Of a stretch of 64,000 nt of DNA, positions 1 through 12,235 are shown piece after piece (the stretch's first letter is position 1; each line of letters begins with the position of its first letter). Position numbers and translations under genes: made by a program. The stretch is from Stutzerimonas stutzeri (GTDB taxonomy: Bacteria; Pseudomonadota; Gammaproteobacteria; Pseudomonadales; Pseudomonadaceae). The notes beneath the pieces were generated by a model. That model was given only the letters and a program-made list of their open reading frames with translations. It was not told the origin of the DNA and searched no databases. The stretch is from contig NZ_JAMOHZ010000012.1 of NCBI RefSeq assembly GCF_024448715.1, positions 1 through 64,000 on the forward strand. Direction: 5' to 3'.

Positions 1-168
1 CTGGGTTTTGAGATTGGTGTCCAACATGAGCAGCGGTACCCTTTTTGCAGAAATCGGTTAATAAAACGCCCGGACGGTTCGCGCCCAGGCGTTTGGCATC
101 CCCGACCGACGATCCGGTCGAGAACGGCACTGCAGGCGCTGCGGCTAAGCGCAGCGCTTACCGGCCAT

Positions 169-732
169 TTAGATCTTGCCGACCAGGTCCAGGGATGGAG
201 CCAGGGTCTTCTCGCCTTCCTTCCACTTCGCCGGGCAAACTTCACCCGGATGCGCAGCGGTGTACTGGGCAGCTTTCAGCTTGCGCAGGGTTTCGCTAAC
301 GTCACGAGCGATTTCGTTGGAATGGATTTCAACGGTCTTGATCACGCCTTCCGGGTTAATCAGGAAGGTGCCGCGCAGCGCCAGACCTTCTTCAGCGATG
401 TGTACGCCGAAAGCGTTGGTCAGCTGATGAGTCGGGTCGCCGATCAGCGGAAACTGGGCCTTGCCAACAGCCGGGGAAGTCTCGTGCCAAACTTTGTGCG
501 AGAAATGGGTATCGGTGGTGACGATGTACACCTCGGTACCGGCCTTCTGGAATTCGGCATAGCTATTGGCAGCGTCTTCGATCTCGGTCGGGCAGTTGAA
601 GGTGAAGGCTGCCGGCATGAAGATCAGCACCGACCACTTACCTTTCAAGGATTGTTCGGTGACTTCGATGAATTTGCCATTATGAAAAGCGTTGACTTTG
701 AACGGCTGGACTTGGGTGTTGACCAGAGACAT
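169..732 (-). CDS. ahpC: Alkyl hydroperoxide reductase subunit C (typical 2-Cys peroxiredoxin)
   Basis: Cytoplasmic peroxiredoxin that reduces hydrogen peroxide, organic peroxides and peroxynitrite. The 187-residue product has the family's usual length. The peroxidatic cysteine is Cys47 in FTFNCPTE (most homologues have FTFVCPT) and the resolving cysteine is Cys166 in GEVCPAKW, the two-cysteine layout of AhpC. The ATG at 732 is preceded by an AAGGAG-like ribosome site. In many bacteria ahpF, the flavoprotein partner, follows; here only 168 bases remain before the window edge and no ahpF start is visible, so whether the partner is next door cannot be judged. OxyR control is common for this family but I did not identify a site. 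Confidence 0.95.
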   Translation of the reverse strand: MSLVNTQVQPFKVNAFHNGKFIEVTEQSLKGKWSVLIFMPAAFTFNCPTEIEDAANSYAEFQKAGTEVYIVTTDTHFSHKVWHETSPAVGKAQFPLIGDPTHQLTNAFGVHIAEEGLALRGTFLINPEGVIKTVEIHSNEIARDVSETLRKLKAAQYTAAHPGEVCPAKWKEGEKTLAPSLDLVGKI

Positions 733-951
733 CTATTAACTCCTTTGGGGATTGATAAATTGACGGGCGCTACGATAACGCAGCTGGTCGCATATGGTTA
801 ATTGATTGAGAACATAGCAACGATAAAATTCCGCTATCACTGCAATATCTGCAACTCCGACGAATACGACAACGTCATTGAAGGGCAATTCGGATCAGGG
901 CTTTCGAGGTTGAGCCGAGGTGATGGCCAACGGTTAACAACCCCAATCGTT

Positions 952-1893
952 TTACCCCGGCCAGAATGCCCGGATGGCTGCGACACCTTGACCGCCCGCA
1001 TGTAAAGCCTTTTCGAGTTCGGAGGGGCCAAGGCCGCCCAACAGATAAGCAGGCTGGTTGAAGCCTAACAGCAATTCAGCGGCGCGTGGCCAGCCCAAAG
1101 GCGGTACCTCAGGGTGAGTGGTAGTACGCAGCACAGGAGAGAGCGTGATGAAATCGACCCCAATTGTCGAGGCCATATCCAGTTCAGCGGCGTCATGGCA
1201 GGACGCCGCGAACCATTGCCCGACCGGGACCGGTCTGCCTCGTCCGGCATGTTGTCGCAACTGCTCAGCCGTCAGATGCCAACCGGCAGTCGGAAACTCG
1301 CCCACCCATTCCAAAGGGCCCTTCAGCATCAGTTGGGCGCGCCCGACACACAGTTCCATGACGTCGGTCGCCAACGCTCGGTAATCACGGAGAGACAGGG
1401 ATGGCGCTCGCAACTGAATCAGCCGAACGCCGGTATCCAGTGCCAAGGCCAATCCGTTCAGCAGCTGTTGCGGAGAAAGACCGTCAGGGGTAATCAGGTA
1501 GCGATCCGGCAAACGCGCTGCAGCGACTATCGGCCGGTTCGCCGCAGGAAAGTTGTAGCCCGGCAAATCAGCAGGCTCCACCCATGCCAGCGGCTGGCCC
1601 TCGGCGCCATGCGGTTCGCCGGAGAACGCCAACACGTCCCAAACATCCAGCAGAACCTGCTTGTCCGGATAATCGTGGCGCACTTGAATCAGCGGGCGGG
1701 CCTTGGTGACCGTGATCCCCAGCTCTTCGTGCAGTTCGCGCGCCAGGGCGGTCTCAATGGTTTCGCCGGCCTCGACCTTGCCGCCAGGGAACTCCCATAG
1801 CCCGCCTTGGTGCTTATCGAGCGCCCGCTTGGCGATTAGCACTAGGCCGTCGGCGGAACGGATCACCGCGGCGGCGACATGGATTCGGTTCAT
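952..1893 (-). CDS. Nudix hydrolase fused to a thiamine-phosphate-synthase-like domain
   Basis: Two-domain protein of 313 residues. Residues 1-130 are a MutT-type Nudix domain with a complete Nudix box at 38-60 (G38, E44, R52, E53, E56, E57, G59), of the kind that hydrolyses oxidised nucleoside triphosphates such as 8-oxo-dGTP. Residues about 130-313 resemble the ThiE/TenI TIM barrel (GVRLIQLRAP near 155, late glycine-rich LLGGLGPSE). The fusion is common in Pseudomonas next to argJ. Mutagenesis-avoidance activity is expected from the first half. The role of the second half is not established, and it may not make thiamine phosphate. The gene lies 90 bp downstream of argJ on the same strand. 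Confidence 0.88.
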   Translation of the reverse strand: MNRIHVAAAVIRSADGLVLIAKRALDKHQGGLWEFPGGKVEAGETIETALARELHEELGITVTKARPLIQVRHDYPDKQVLLDVWDVLAFSGEPHGAEGQPLAWVEPADLPGYNFPAANRPIVAAARLPDRYLITPDGLSPQQLLNGLALALDTGVRLIQLRAPSLSLRDYRALATDVMELCVGRAQLMLKGPLEWVGEFPTAGWHLTAEQLRQHAGRGRPVPVGQWFAASCHDAAELDMASTIGVDFITLSPVLRTTTHPEVPPLGWPRAAELLLGFNQPAYLLGGLGPSELEKALHAGGQGVAAIRAFWPG

Positions 1894-1983
1894 GCTTCAA
1901 CAGCTCCAAGCCGCACGCTATAAGCCCCAAGCAGAAGCCGATGCGCGAACTGCGGCTTGTGGCTTGCCGTTTGCCGCTGCGCC

Positions 1984-3201
1984 TCAGGTGCGATATTCGG
2001 CATTGATACGCACGTACTCATGGGATAGATCGGTCGTCCAAATGGTCTCGCTGCAGCTGCCACGCCCCAGCTCGATGCGAATTTCAATTTCCTCTTCGGC
2101 CATCACCGCAGCACCCTGCTCTTCGGTGTAGCTGGGCGAGCGGCCGCCTTTGCTGGCGATGCACACCGCGCCCAGGTACACGTCGATCTTGCTGACGTCC
2201 AGTTCAGGCACTCCGGCTCGGCCAACCGCTGCCAGGATACGGCCCCAGTTCGGATCGGAAGCGAACAGCGCGGTTTTGATCAGCGGCGAATGCGCGACGG
2301 CGTAACCGACATCAAGGCATTCCTGATGATTCTTGCCGCCATTGACCATCACCGTGACGAACTTGGTCGCCCCCTCGCCATCACGCACAATGGATTGCGC
2401 AACCTCCATGCTCACCTCGAACACCGCCTGCTTGAGCTTTATGAAAAGCTCGCCACTAGCTTCGGTGATTTCCGGCAAGCCGGCCTGGCCGGTCGCGACC
2501 AGCATGCAGCAATCGTTGGTGGAGGTATCGCCATCAATGGTGATGCGGTTGAAGGATTTGTTCGCCGCATCGCGCAGCAGGTCTTGCAGAACGCCCTGCG
2601 CAACCTTGGCGTCGGTCGCAATGTAGCCAAGCATTGTCGCCATGTTCGGGCGGATCATGCCGGCGCCTTTTGATATACCGGTAACAGTGACGATAACACC
2701 CTGATGTTCAAACTGCCGGCTGGCACCCTTCGGCAGAGTATCGGTAGTCATGATACCGGTAGCCGCTTCGGCCCAATGGTTTTCGTCGAGATCAGCCAGG
2801 GCCGCCGGTAACGCCGCCTCGATCTTGTCCACCGGCAGTGGCTCGCCGATCACGCCAGTGGAAAACGGCAAAATGGCACTATCTTCGACATCCGCCAGCC
2901 TGGCCAGACTGGAGCAGCTGCGAATCGCTGCTTGCATACCCGGCTCGCCAGTACCAGCGTTGGCATTGCCGGTATTGGTCAGCAGATAGCGGACAGTTCC
3001 CTGCGCGCGCTGTTTGGCAAGGATGACCGGCGCGGCGCAGAAGGCGTTGAGCGTGAATATGCCCGCGATCGTCGAACCTTCTGCACAGCGCATCACCACG
3101 ACGTCCTTGCGCCCCGGCCGCTTGATGCCGGCCGAAGCGATGCCGAGTTCAAAACCCGGTACAGGATGCAATATAGGTAAGGGACCAAGACCGACAGCCA
3201 T
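1984..3201 (-). CDS. argJ: Bifunctional ornithine acetyltransferase / N-acetylglutamate synthase
   Basis: Arginine biosynthesis enzyme that moves the acetyl group from N-acetylornithine to glutamate and, in bifunctional members, also makes N-acetylglutamate from acetyl-CoA. The 405-residue product is normal length. The autocleavage site is visible as MATML at 187-191; the precursor is cut before Thr189, which becomes the N-terminal nucleophile of the beta chain. Conserved NTGNANAGTG (76-85) and SKGAGMI (177-183) are present. Transcribed in the same direction as secA, about 110 bp downstream, as in other pseudomonads. Whether it is mono- or bifunctional cannot be read from the sequence. Confidence 0.95.
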   Translation of the reverse strand: MAVGLGPLPILHPVPGFELGIASAGIKRPGRKDVVVMRCAEGSTIAGIFTLNAFCAAPVILAKQRAQGTVRYLLTNTGNANAGTGEPGMQAAIRSCSSLARLADVEDSAILPFSTGVIGEPLPVDKIEAALPAALADLDENHWAEAATGIMTTDTLPKGASRQFEHQGVIVTVTGISKGAGMIRPNMATMLGYIATDAKVAQGVLQDLLRDAANKSFNRITIDGDTSTNDCCMLVATGQAGLPEITEASGELFIKLKQAVFEVSMEVAQSIVRDGEGATKFVTVMVNGGKNHQECLDVGYAVAHSPLIKTALFASDPNWGRILAAVGRAGVPELDVSKIDVYLGAVCIASKGGRSPSYTEEQGAAVMAEEEIEIRIELGRGSCSETIWTTDLSHEYVRINAEYRT

Positions 3202-3312
3202 TGATGCGCTCCTTTGAGAAGGATAGATGGCCTTCGGCCACCGGGAATCAGGGAGAAAAACGCCGCGAGCGGCTAAGCCGGTCGCGGCGCGGGGTCATAG
3301 CGAACGGAACGG

Positions 3313-6051
<2,739 letters not shown>

Positions 6052-6366
6052 ATCGACAAAGACTTCCATGCTGGGGATGGAGGCACAGCCGCAGGGCCAC
6101 CACGGCTTCGTGCAAAGGGGGCATTCTACTCGGAAACGCTTGAGAGGAAAGGTGCCTACTGCGCAGCTGCGGCAACCATCAGCGCAGCAAACCTGCCGAC
6201 CCGGCAGTCACGTGCAACGCCGTTACAAGCGATCTGCCAGTATGCCCAATTCAGCTAAACGTGGTGAGGCTTCTTCGTGTCTGCCGTGCAGCCAACGAGC
6301 GCAAGCGCAGAGCCTTCAGGTGCTTCTGCTAACATAACGGCTCATCACCTATTACGGGTCATCACC
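6052..6366. other. Intergenic region between divergent secA and dciA
   Basis: A 315-bp stretch separating the SecA and DciA starts. It must hold the divergent promoters, but I see no convincing -35/-10 pair, operator or small gene. A SecM-like arrest-peptide gene is not apparent in front of secA. Confidence 0.5.
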
Positions 6367-6828
6367 ATGTCGTTGCGCCCATTGCCAGCTCGAGCGCCCG
6401 CTGCGCTGCTGCGCGAGGCAAAGCCGCTGAAAGCCCTCTTCGGCGAGGCGAGACGACTCGACCGCCTGCAGCAACTGGTCGAGAGCCAGCTGCAACCCGC
6501 GGCGCGTGAGCATTGCCACGTCGCTTCCTGGCGTGAAGGTAGCCTGCTGCTCATCGTGACAGATGGCCACTGGGCGACGCGCTTGCGCTATCAGCAACGC
6601 CGCCTGCAACGCCAGCTGCAGAACATGGAAGAATTCACCAGCCTGAGTCGCATCCTGTTCAAGGTCCAGCCCCCCGAGACGCCCCGCCACAAACCTGGAC
6701 CATCACCGGAACTGTCCATGCGCGCCGCGGGCAACATCCAAGAAACTGCACGAGGCATCACGGACCCCAAGCTCAAGGCCGCGCTTGAGCGGCTCGCCAG
6801 CCACGCCAAGCCAGCGGCAGAAGATTGA
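6367..6828 (+). CDS. dciA: DUF721 protein, DciA-type replicative helicase loader
   Basis: A 153-residue protein of the DciA (DUF721) family, which recruits and loads the replicative helicase DnaB in bacteria lacking DnaC. The start ATG at 6367 opens MSLRPLPARAP; longer upstream frames lack family resemblance. The DUF721 core is at about residues 15-100 (AKPLKALFGEARRLDRLQ, then CHVASWREGSLLLIVTD and a basic QQRRLQRQLQ helix). The tail is polar and probably flexible. Location beside secA on the opposite strand matches other pseudomonads. The helicase-loading role is taken from the family and was not tested here. Confidence 0.82.
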   Translation: MSLRPLPARAPAALLREAKPLKALFGEARRLDRLQQLVESQLQPAAREHCHVASWREGSLLLIVTDGHWATRLRYQQRRLQRQLQNMEEFTSLSRILFKVQPPETPRHKPGPSPELSMRAAGNIQETARGITDPKLKAALERLASHAKPAAED

Positions 6829-7006
6829 CCGGAGCGACCCGCCGCTTGCGATTGTTAGGTTGTTGAGTCGCAGCCCGGCTATGCCAGCGCTAGAGCGTCC
6901 GCTGAACCCATCGAAATCTGGCAGAACGACTACAAAGGCTAGTTCGCCAGCTAAGACACTTCTTGGATGACACAAGCGCTTTCCATTCCCAGCCAAGCAG
7001 CTTAAG

Positions 7007-7022
7007 CTGTACAAAAAACCAG
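7007..7022 (+). promoter_or_regulatory. LexA (SOS) box upstream of yebG
   Basis: CTGT-N8-CCAG, one mismatch from the CTGT-N8-ACAG LexA consensus, with an A-rich spacer. It lies 32 bp before the yebG start, where an SOS operator would overlap the promoter. yebG is a classical LexA target in gammaproteobacteria. Confidence 0.65.
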
Positions 7023-7053
7023 TAGTGTTAATTCAATTGAGCCGAGGTGGTAG

Positions 7054-7317
7054 ATGGCCGTCGAAGTGATGTACCGCAGCAGCCGGGACCTGGAGCGTTT
7101 GTTCATGGATAAAGCCGAAGCCGATCGTCACGACAAAATGCTCGAACTGGCCGAAGCCTTGGCCGCAGCGTTGCAGAAGGCTTCGCCGTCGCTGAGCGAA
7201 CAGCAGGCCGACGATATCGGCATTTTTATGGCTAGACACCGGGACCTCTTCGCCAAGGCATTCAAGAGCAATCCCGAGGCGTTGGCGGAGCTACCGGACT
7301 CGGTCGAGGCGTCCTGA
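7054..7317 (+). CDS. yebG: YebG family DNA-damage-inducible protein
   Basis: Small 87-residue cytoplasmic protein of the YebG family. It begins with the family signature MAVEVMYRSS, followed by EADRHDKMLELAE. A good ribosome site (GAGGTGG, 7044-7050) precedes the ATG. A near-consensus LexA box sits at 7007-7022, so SOS induction is expected. The biochemical function of the family is unknown. It is monocistronic here, with DUF3509 starting 121 bp further on. Confidence 0.88.
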   Translation: MAVEVMYRSSRDLERLFMDKAEADRHDKMLELAEALAAALQKASPSLSEQQADDIGIFMARHRDLFAKAFKSNPEALAELPDSVEAS

Positions 7318-7438
7318 TTAGATGGTATTGCAGTGCCGATATCCATTCGGCGCTTTTGCCAGCCAACAGACCCAGCGGGCGAAACTAGTTATTCCTCATT
7401 CGGTCCATTGGTAGCAGTCTTCCAATCAGGTAACCGGC

Positions 7439-7708
7439 ATGGAAAGTCCATTCAAAAAGATCAGCGATGTATTTCAACCAGGCTACAGCGTCAACTTCAG
7501 CATCGAAAAGCCTGACGGCAGTATCCTGCTGACCTTGACCGACTCTGCCGGCGTGGCGGTCAAGCGCTTCATCAGCGCTAATCAGTGGCGGGACCAACAG
7601 CAACTCGAGCGACTGATTACTAGCCTGCAGTTCAGCCTCGCAATCGAACGCGGCGGACAAGCCGGCTCCCATCTGCTCACCGGGCATTCGCACCCGACCG
7701 TTCAGTAA
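7439..7708 (+). CDS. DUF3509 family protein
   Basis: An 89-residue protein matching the DUF3509 family, which is widespread in Pseudomonas and little studied. Recognisable features are FKKISDVFQPGYSVNFSIE, then PDGSILLTLTD, and a central RFISANQW. No signal peptide, membrane helix or cofactor motif is visible. It is probably transcribed alone. I cannot assign a function. Confidence 0.75.
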   Translation: MESPFKKISDVFQPGYSVNFSIEKPDGSILLTLTDSAGVAVKRFISANQWRDQQQLERLITSLQFSLAIERGGQAGSHLLTGHSHPTVQ

Positions 7709-7867
7709 CGTCCAGCCTGATTGCATGCGAGCCACGGGCAGCCCGAGCTACGCTATTCCGACAGCTTACCAATGACCATCTTTGCCGCACGATGGTATAG
7801 CCTCGCACGCCGCTTTGGCATTAAAGCCTGATTTACCCAATTTCGGCTGGTTGCTAGCCATCTGAGC

Positions 7868-10489
7868 TCAGAGCCAAGCCAAGGCCTTGGCCCGCGCCAC
7901 CGCCTGGGTACGTCTAGCCACGCCCAGCTTGGTATTGATGCGCCGCGCATGAGTCTTGACCGTATGCAGCGAAATAAAGAGCTGCTCGGCGATTTCCTGA
8001 TTCGAGCAACCCTGCGCGATGAGACGCAGCACCGTGAGTTCACGATTGCTCAGAATCACCTCATCGCCTGGAGCAAGTGACTCTTCGGGTTCGCGCTCGA
8101 ACTGCAGGAGCCGATCACGCAGGCTTTCACCTTTGCCGGCAGGCAACATTTTGGCGAGCCATTGCGGCTGACGATGCTGCAATTCGTACAGCGGCTTGAT
8201 CAGATGTTGCCTCGCCGCCTCGCCCAAAGCTTTGCGTAACTCCAGCTCAGCTTCCTCATGGAGGCCTTCCAACTGCAGCGCTTCTGCAAGCGTAAATCGA
8301 CACTCACAAGCCAAGCCCAGGCGCTGCACACGAAGATTCTGCTCGATCAGCTCGCGTAACGTCTCGATGGCCAACGAGCAACGCCCCGACATTAAATCAA
8401 TTACCGCAAGGTAGCGCTGAACGCGTGGCAGCAACTCGTAGAATCCGGAGGGAGCCAGATACGCTTGCCCCTCGTATAGCTCCAGCATTTGAATGAAGAC
8501 GGCCCGGGCCTTTTTCAGTTGCCCCTGATGCAGCCAGGTCAGACCGGTGATAAGCGGAAGGATGCCGCGGAAACGCGCCTCTGGCACGTGCCGCCACTGC
8601 GTCAGCCGCTCAGCCTCACGCAACCAATGATAGGCCGTTGGGAATTCCTGGTTGCGAGCCGCCAGCTCCGCCAGTCCGGCGTAGCCGAAGAACACATAGG
8701 AGTCGCCGCAGGTTTCGGTTTCGATTCGCCCCTGCTGATATGCCTCGCGGGCCGGCTCATCGAGGCCTTGATACGCCAGTAAGTGACCTTGCAGCAGCTT
8801 CAACCGGCCAATGATCGGGCTATGTTTGACGCTATCGCGTAACACCATTAGAGATTCTTCAAGAACCCCAACGGCCCGTTCGAATTCTCCGGTGAGCTCG
8901 AGCAACTGGACTCGGTCGACGTTAAGCATCGCTTCGTAGAGCACGCTGCCCTTGAGCCGCGCCAGTTTCATCCCTTCGCTGTTGTATTGCTGAGCCAGTT
9001 CGAGCTGGCCTTCAGCCATCGCCTGCTGGGACAGCGCTTGGTAGCACAATACGCGCTGCGCCCAGGCGTGATCCGACAAAACTTCCAGTGCCTGGAGACA
9101 ATAGTTTCTGGCCTCCGGCTCACCACGCAGTCGCGCAAGAAATCCGCGCAGTGCTTGCCATTGGGCCAGTAACTGCGCCTGACGCCGGGCGTCGGGCTGG
9201 GGAAAGAATTTCGCCAGATCGGCAAGGCAATCGTCCACTTCATCGAGCCGGGCGGAAATGATCAACGCCCAGCCATGCAGCACAATCAACCGAGTCGTAC
9301 TGTTGAACAGATCCTGCGGCAACTCGCTACGCCACTTCATGAAATGCGAGACGTTATCGCCGATGAGCAATTGTTCCTGCCCGTAGCGTTGCAGGAAGTT
9401 GGCTGCGACCTCCGGCTGCCCCGCCCATAAGGCATGCTCGACCGCTTCGCGCATCTCGCCGCGATTGGCGAACCATTGACACGCTCGTAAATGGGTTTGG
9501 GTCGGCGATACAGCTTCCGGCATGCGCTGCAACATCAGGGTTAGCGGACGCCACAGGCGAAACCATTCACCACAGTTGTCGATCTGGCGAATAAATAATT
9601 GGAAGGTTTTCAGCACATCGAGGATGTCGCTGCCAATCCCGTCGAGTACATGCTCACAAAGCTGCGGTGAGAAGCGCGGCATGCGCGCCAGCGCGAACAG
9701 GGCTCGGCGAACATCTTCGCCCTGCCCTTCAAGCACCTCACGCTGAACATAATCCTTAAGCAATGGCGTCCCCGCCACCAAGCGCTCACGTACAGCCTGC
9801 TCATTTGCATTGAGTAACAACAGGCTGACACCGGCCAGCCAACCTTCACTACCCGCCAATAACTGCTTGAAGGTATCGTCAGCAACGTCTAGACGATGCA
9901 CCTTGAGTACCTGCCTAAGCTCACCGGCGGTCAGCGCCAGCGCCTCGGCCTCCAGTTCGAAGAGATCACCTTGAAGCAAAAGTCTGGGTAATTTCCATGC
10001 GGGTTGCCGTCGGCTGCTGACCCACCAGCTGAGGGATTCGGGACCTTGCTCGAGAAGCATGTCGAGGCAGGCATCGAGCTCGGCAGTTGCGTCTCGTGGG
10101 TAATCGTCCAGCATGATCCACAGCGGCCGCTGAAAACCATTCAACAGGTTAATGAGATCTTGCTGTACGTCCCCAGTCGGTGCGGATGAACCAGTCAGGA
10201 ATCGGCTCAGGTGGGAATAAAGCGCTTCGGCGGAGAAAGCTCGGCCACCTAGATCGAGCCAGAAGAGATGGGTATCGGCAGGCACCAGCCGGGCGCACTC
10301 GTTCATCAGCACGCTCTTGCCAAAACCAGCCGGTGCGCAGATCAAACGCAGTCGGCAACGAGCTTCAAGCAAAGCATCTACCAGCCGCGGCCTGGGAACA
10401 TGCACTGGAGGAAGACGGGGAATAGTCGCAACCTGAACCTGCGCGGCGGCTTCTGTGCTGATTACACCAGGGTTGAAGCGTACGGACAT
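7868..10489 (-). CDS. MalT-like LuxR-family transcriptional regulator (ATPase + TPR + HTH)
   Basis: Large 873-residue regulator. The chosen start is MSVRFNPGVIS at 10489; a longer frame to 10555 has no family support. Order of parts: a P-loop (APAGFGKS at about 52-59) and a STAND-type NTPase domain, a long helical repeat region of TPR character (about 350-790), and a C-terminal LuxR helix-turn-helix with LSNRELTVLRLIAQG and LFISLHTVKTHARRI. Proteins of this shape (MalT) bind an inducer and ATP before activating transcription. It lies downstream of the DUF1329/DUF1302 genes on the same strand behind a terminator, an arrangement known in other Pseudomonas genomes, so it probably controls them. 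The inducer is unknown. Confidence 0.87.
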   Translation of the reverse strand: MSVRFNPGVISTEAAAQVQVATIPRLPPVHVPRPRLVDALLEARCRLRLICAPAGFGKSVLMNECARLVPADTHLFWLDLGGRAFSAEALYSHLSRFLTGSSAPTGDVQQDLINLLNGFQRPLWIMLDDYPRDATAELDACLDMLLEQGPESLSWWVSSRRQPAWKLPRLLLQGDLFELEAEALALTAGELRQVLKVHRLDVADDTFKQLLAGSEGWLAGVSLLLLNANEQAVRERLVAGTPLLKDYVQREVLEGQGEDVRRALFALARMPRFSPQLCEHVLDGIGSDILDVLKTFQLFIRQIDNCGEWFRLWRPLTLMLQRMPEAVSPTQTHLRACQWFANRGEMREAVEHALWAGQPEVAANFLQRYGQEQLLIGDNVSHFMKWRSELPQDLFNSTTRLIVLHGWALIISARLDEVDDCLADLAKFFPQPDARRQAQLLAQWQALRGFLARLRGEPEARNYCLQALEVLSDHAWAQRVLCYQALSQQAMAEGQLELAQQYNSEGMKLARLKGSVLYEAMLNVDRVQLLELTGEFERAVGVLEESLMVLRDSVKHSPIIGRLKLLQGHLLAYQGLDEPAREAYQQGRIETETCGDSYVFFGYAGLAELAARNQEFPTAYHWLREAERLTQWRHVPEARFRGILPLITGLTWLHQGQLKKARAVFIQMLELYEGQAYLAPSGFYELLPRVQRYLAVIDLMSGRCSLAIETLRELIEQNLRVQRLGLACECRFTLAEALQLEGLHEEAELELRKALGEAARQHLIKPLYELQHRQPQWLAKMLPAGKGESLRDRLLQFEREPEESLAPGDEVILSNRELTVLRLIAQGCSNQEIAEQLFISLHTVKTHARRINTKLGVARRTQAVARAKALAWL

Positions 10490-10708
10490 AGCGAGGTTTC
10501 TCTTATTCGTATCAGTCCATTGAGGAACGCAACGAGCGCAGCGCCAAAGGCCCACTCAAGATCCGGCCTGCCTGAACCGTATCGGTGCGCTTATGCGGTG
10601 ACCACGCTGCACGATTCGGCAACTTTTGTCGACTCGCAGAAAGAACAGGGACTGTTCGAACCGATATCCGGCCTAGCTGATGGCTAAAAAGTATCATCCC
10701 CCGCTTCG

Positions 10709-10742
10709 CAATAAAAAAAAAGGCGGCCAACTGGCCGCCTTA
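10709..10742 (-). terminator. Rho-independent terminator after the DUF1329 gene
   Basis: On the minus strand, AGGCGGCCAGTTGGCCGCCT forms a strong GC hairpin followed by a run of nine T. It closes the DUF1302-DUF1329 unit and separates it from the LuxR regulator gene. Confidence 0.9.
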
Positions 10743-10765
10743 TTCACTGCATGGATACTAAACGA

Positions 10766-12127
10766 TCAGCGCACCCCGGCATTTCGCAAAGCGGCAGGCG
10801 TGAAATCTCGAGCCGATGCCTTGTAGCCAAACTCATGGGCTTCTTCTTCGTTGCTCAAGCCGATCGCAATGTAGCGGCCAGAAATCACGTCGTAGAGCGC
10901 TTCGAACGCATAGGCCGGAACCTTATGCTGGTAGTACTGCAGCATGTGCGCCTCACCGACGCGCCACAGCTGGCCGCGACCGTCATAGAGTTCGGATTGC
11001 ACGATGGTCCAGGTATCTTCGTCAACGAAGAAACGGCGCTTGGCGTAAATATTACGTTCGCCATCCTTGAGGTTAGCTTCGATCTCCCATACACGGTGCA
11101 GCTCGTAACGAGCCAGATCCTGGTTGACGTGACCCGCCTTGAGAATGTCGCTGTACTTCACATCGCTGGAGTTGATTTCATAGCTGTTATAGGGGATGTA
11201 CAGCTCTTTCTTGCCGACCAGTTTCCAGTCGTAACGATCCGGGGCACCGCTGAACATGTCGAAGTTATCGGTAGTCCGCATACCATCGGCTGCGGTACCC
11301 GGGCCGTCATAGGCAACCTGCGGAGCACGACGCACACGACGCTGGCCAGCGTTGTAGATCCAGGCCTGACGTGGTTCTTTCACCTGATCCAGCGAGTCGT
11401 GCACCAGCAGCACGTTACCGGCGAGGCGCGACGGCGCTGTTACTCGCTGCTTGAAGAACAGCAGCGCGTTCTGGGCGCGCTCTGGATCGAGATCCGTCAT
11501 GTCGCTCGGGAACGCCACTTCATCCTCAAAGTGCACCAGCGTGTAGCTGCCATTGGTTTGCGGTGTGGCCTGTACGATGTTGCGGCGTACATTGCCCCCC
11601 CGATAGCGGGTGATGTGGTTCCAGACGACTTCCAGACCGTTCTTAGGAATCGGGAAGGCGTAATAGCGACTGTCGGCAAAGTTGGCGAGACCGTTACCAC
11701 CACCTACCAGCTCGGTATTCAGCGCGCTTTTCTTGGCTGCCTCGTAAATCCGATCCGGTACCGCGGCGCTGCGATGCGTCGGGAATACGCGAATCTTGTA
11801 GGTTTCCGGATAACGCTTGAACATCGCTTGCTGGCCTGCGGTCAGCTTGTCTTTGTACTGATCGACGTTCTGCGCTGTGATGACGAACTTAGGCTGCTCA
11901 TCCTTGAAGGGATTGGTGAGATGTCCATCTTTCAGCGGTGCGGCGTCAGTCGGAAGGCCACCCGTCCATGCAGGGATGGTCCCATCGGCGTTACCGGCTT
12001 TCTCGGCACCGAGCGGAGTCAACGAGTTACCGAGCTTCGCGGCTTCCTCGGGCGATACGGCGGCCATAACGCTACTTGCGAGCAGCGAGAGAGCCAAGAC
12101 ACTGAATAGTTTTCTTGTTGTTTTCAT
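10766..12127 (-). CDS. DUF1329 family exported protein
   Basis: A 453-residue protein with a clean signal peptide (MKTTRKLFSVLALSLLASSVMA, cut before AVSPEE), so it is periplasmic or outer-membrane associated. The DUF1329 family resembles the LolA/LolB lipoprotein-carrier fold in parts, and its genes are nearly always paired with DUF1302, as here (108 bp downstream of it). In pseudomonads the pair has been linked to export or handling of hydrophobic compounds and to fatty-acid or sterol metabolism, but the exact role is not established. It ends at a strong terminator. No defect is seen. Confidence 0.85.
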   Translation of the reverse strand: MKTTRKLFSVLALSLLASSVMAAVSPEEAAKLGNSLTPLGAEKAGNADGTIPAWTGGLPTDAAPLKDGHLTNPFKDEQPKFVITAQNVDQYKDKLTAGQQAMFKRYPETYKIRVFPTHRSAAVPDRIYEAAKKSALNTELVGGGNGLANFADSRYYAFPIPKNGLEVVWNHITRYRGGNVRRNIVQATPQTNGSYTLVHFEDEVAFPSDMTDLDPERAQNALLFFKQRVTAPSRLAGNVLLVHDSLDQVKEPRQAWIYNAGQRRVRRAPQVAYDGPGTAADGMRTTDNFDMFSGAPDRYDWKLVGKKELYIPYNSYEINSSDVKYSDILKAGHVNQDLARYELHRVWEIEANLKDGERNIYAKRRFFVDEDTWTIVQSELYDGRGQLWRVGEAHMLQYYQHKVPAYAFEALYDVISGRYIAIGLSNEEEAHEFGYKASARDFTPAALRNAGVR

Positions 12128-12235
12128 ACGTTTCCAGTTCCTCTTGATCTTGTTTTGGCCGGAGGCCTTACATAACTTCTAGCGCAACGGAGACCTGCCA
12201 AAGGCCTCCGCGCGGCGACAATTGAAGCGGCCTCC

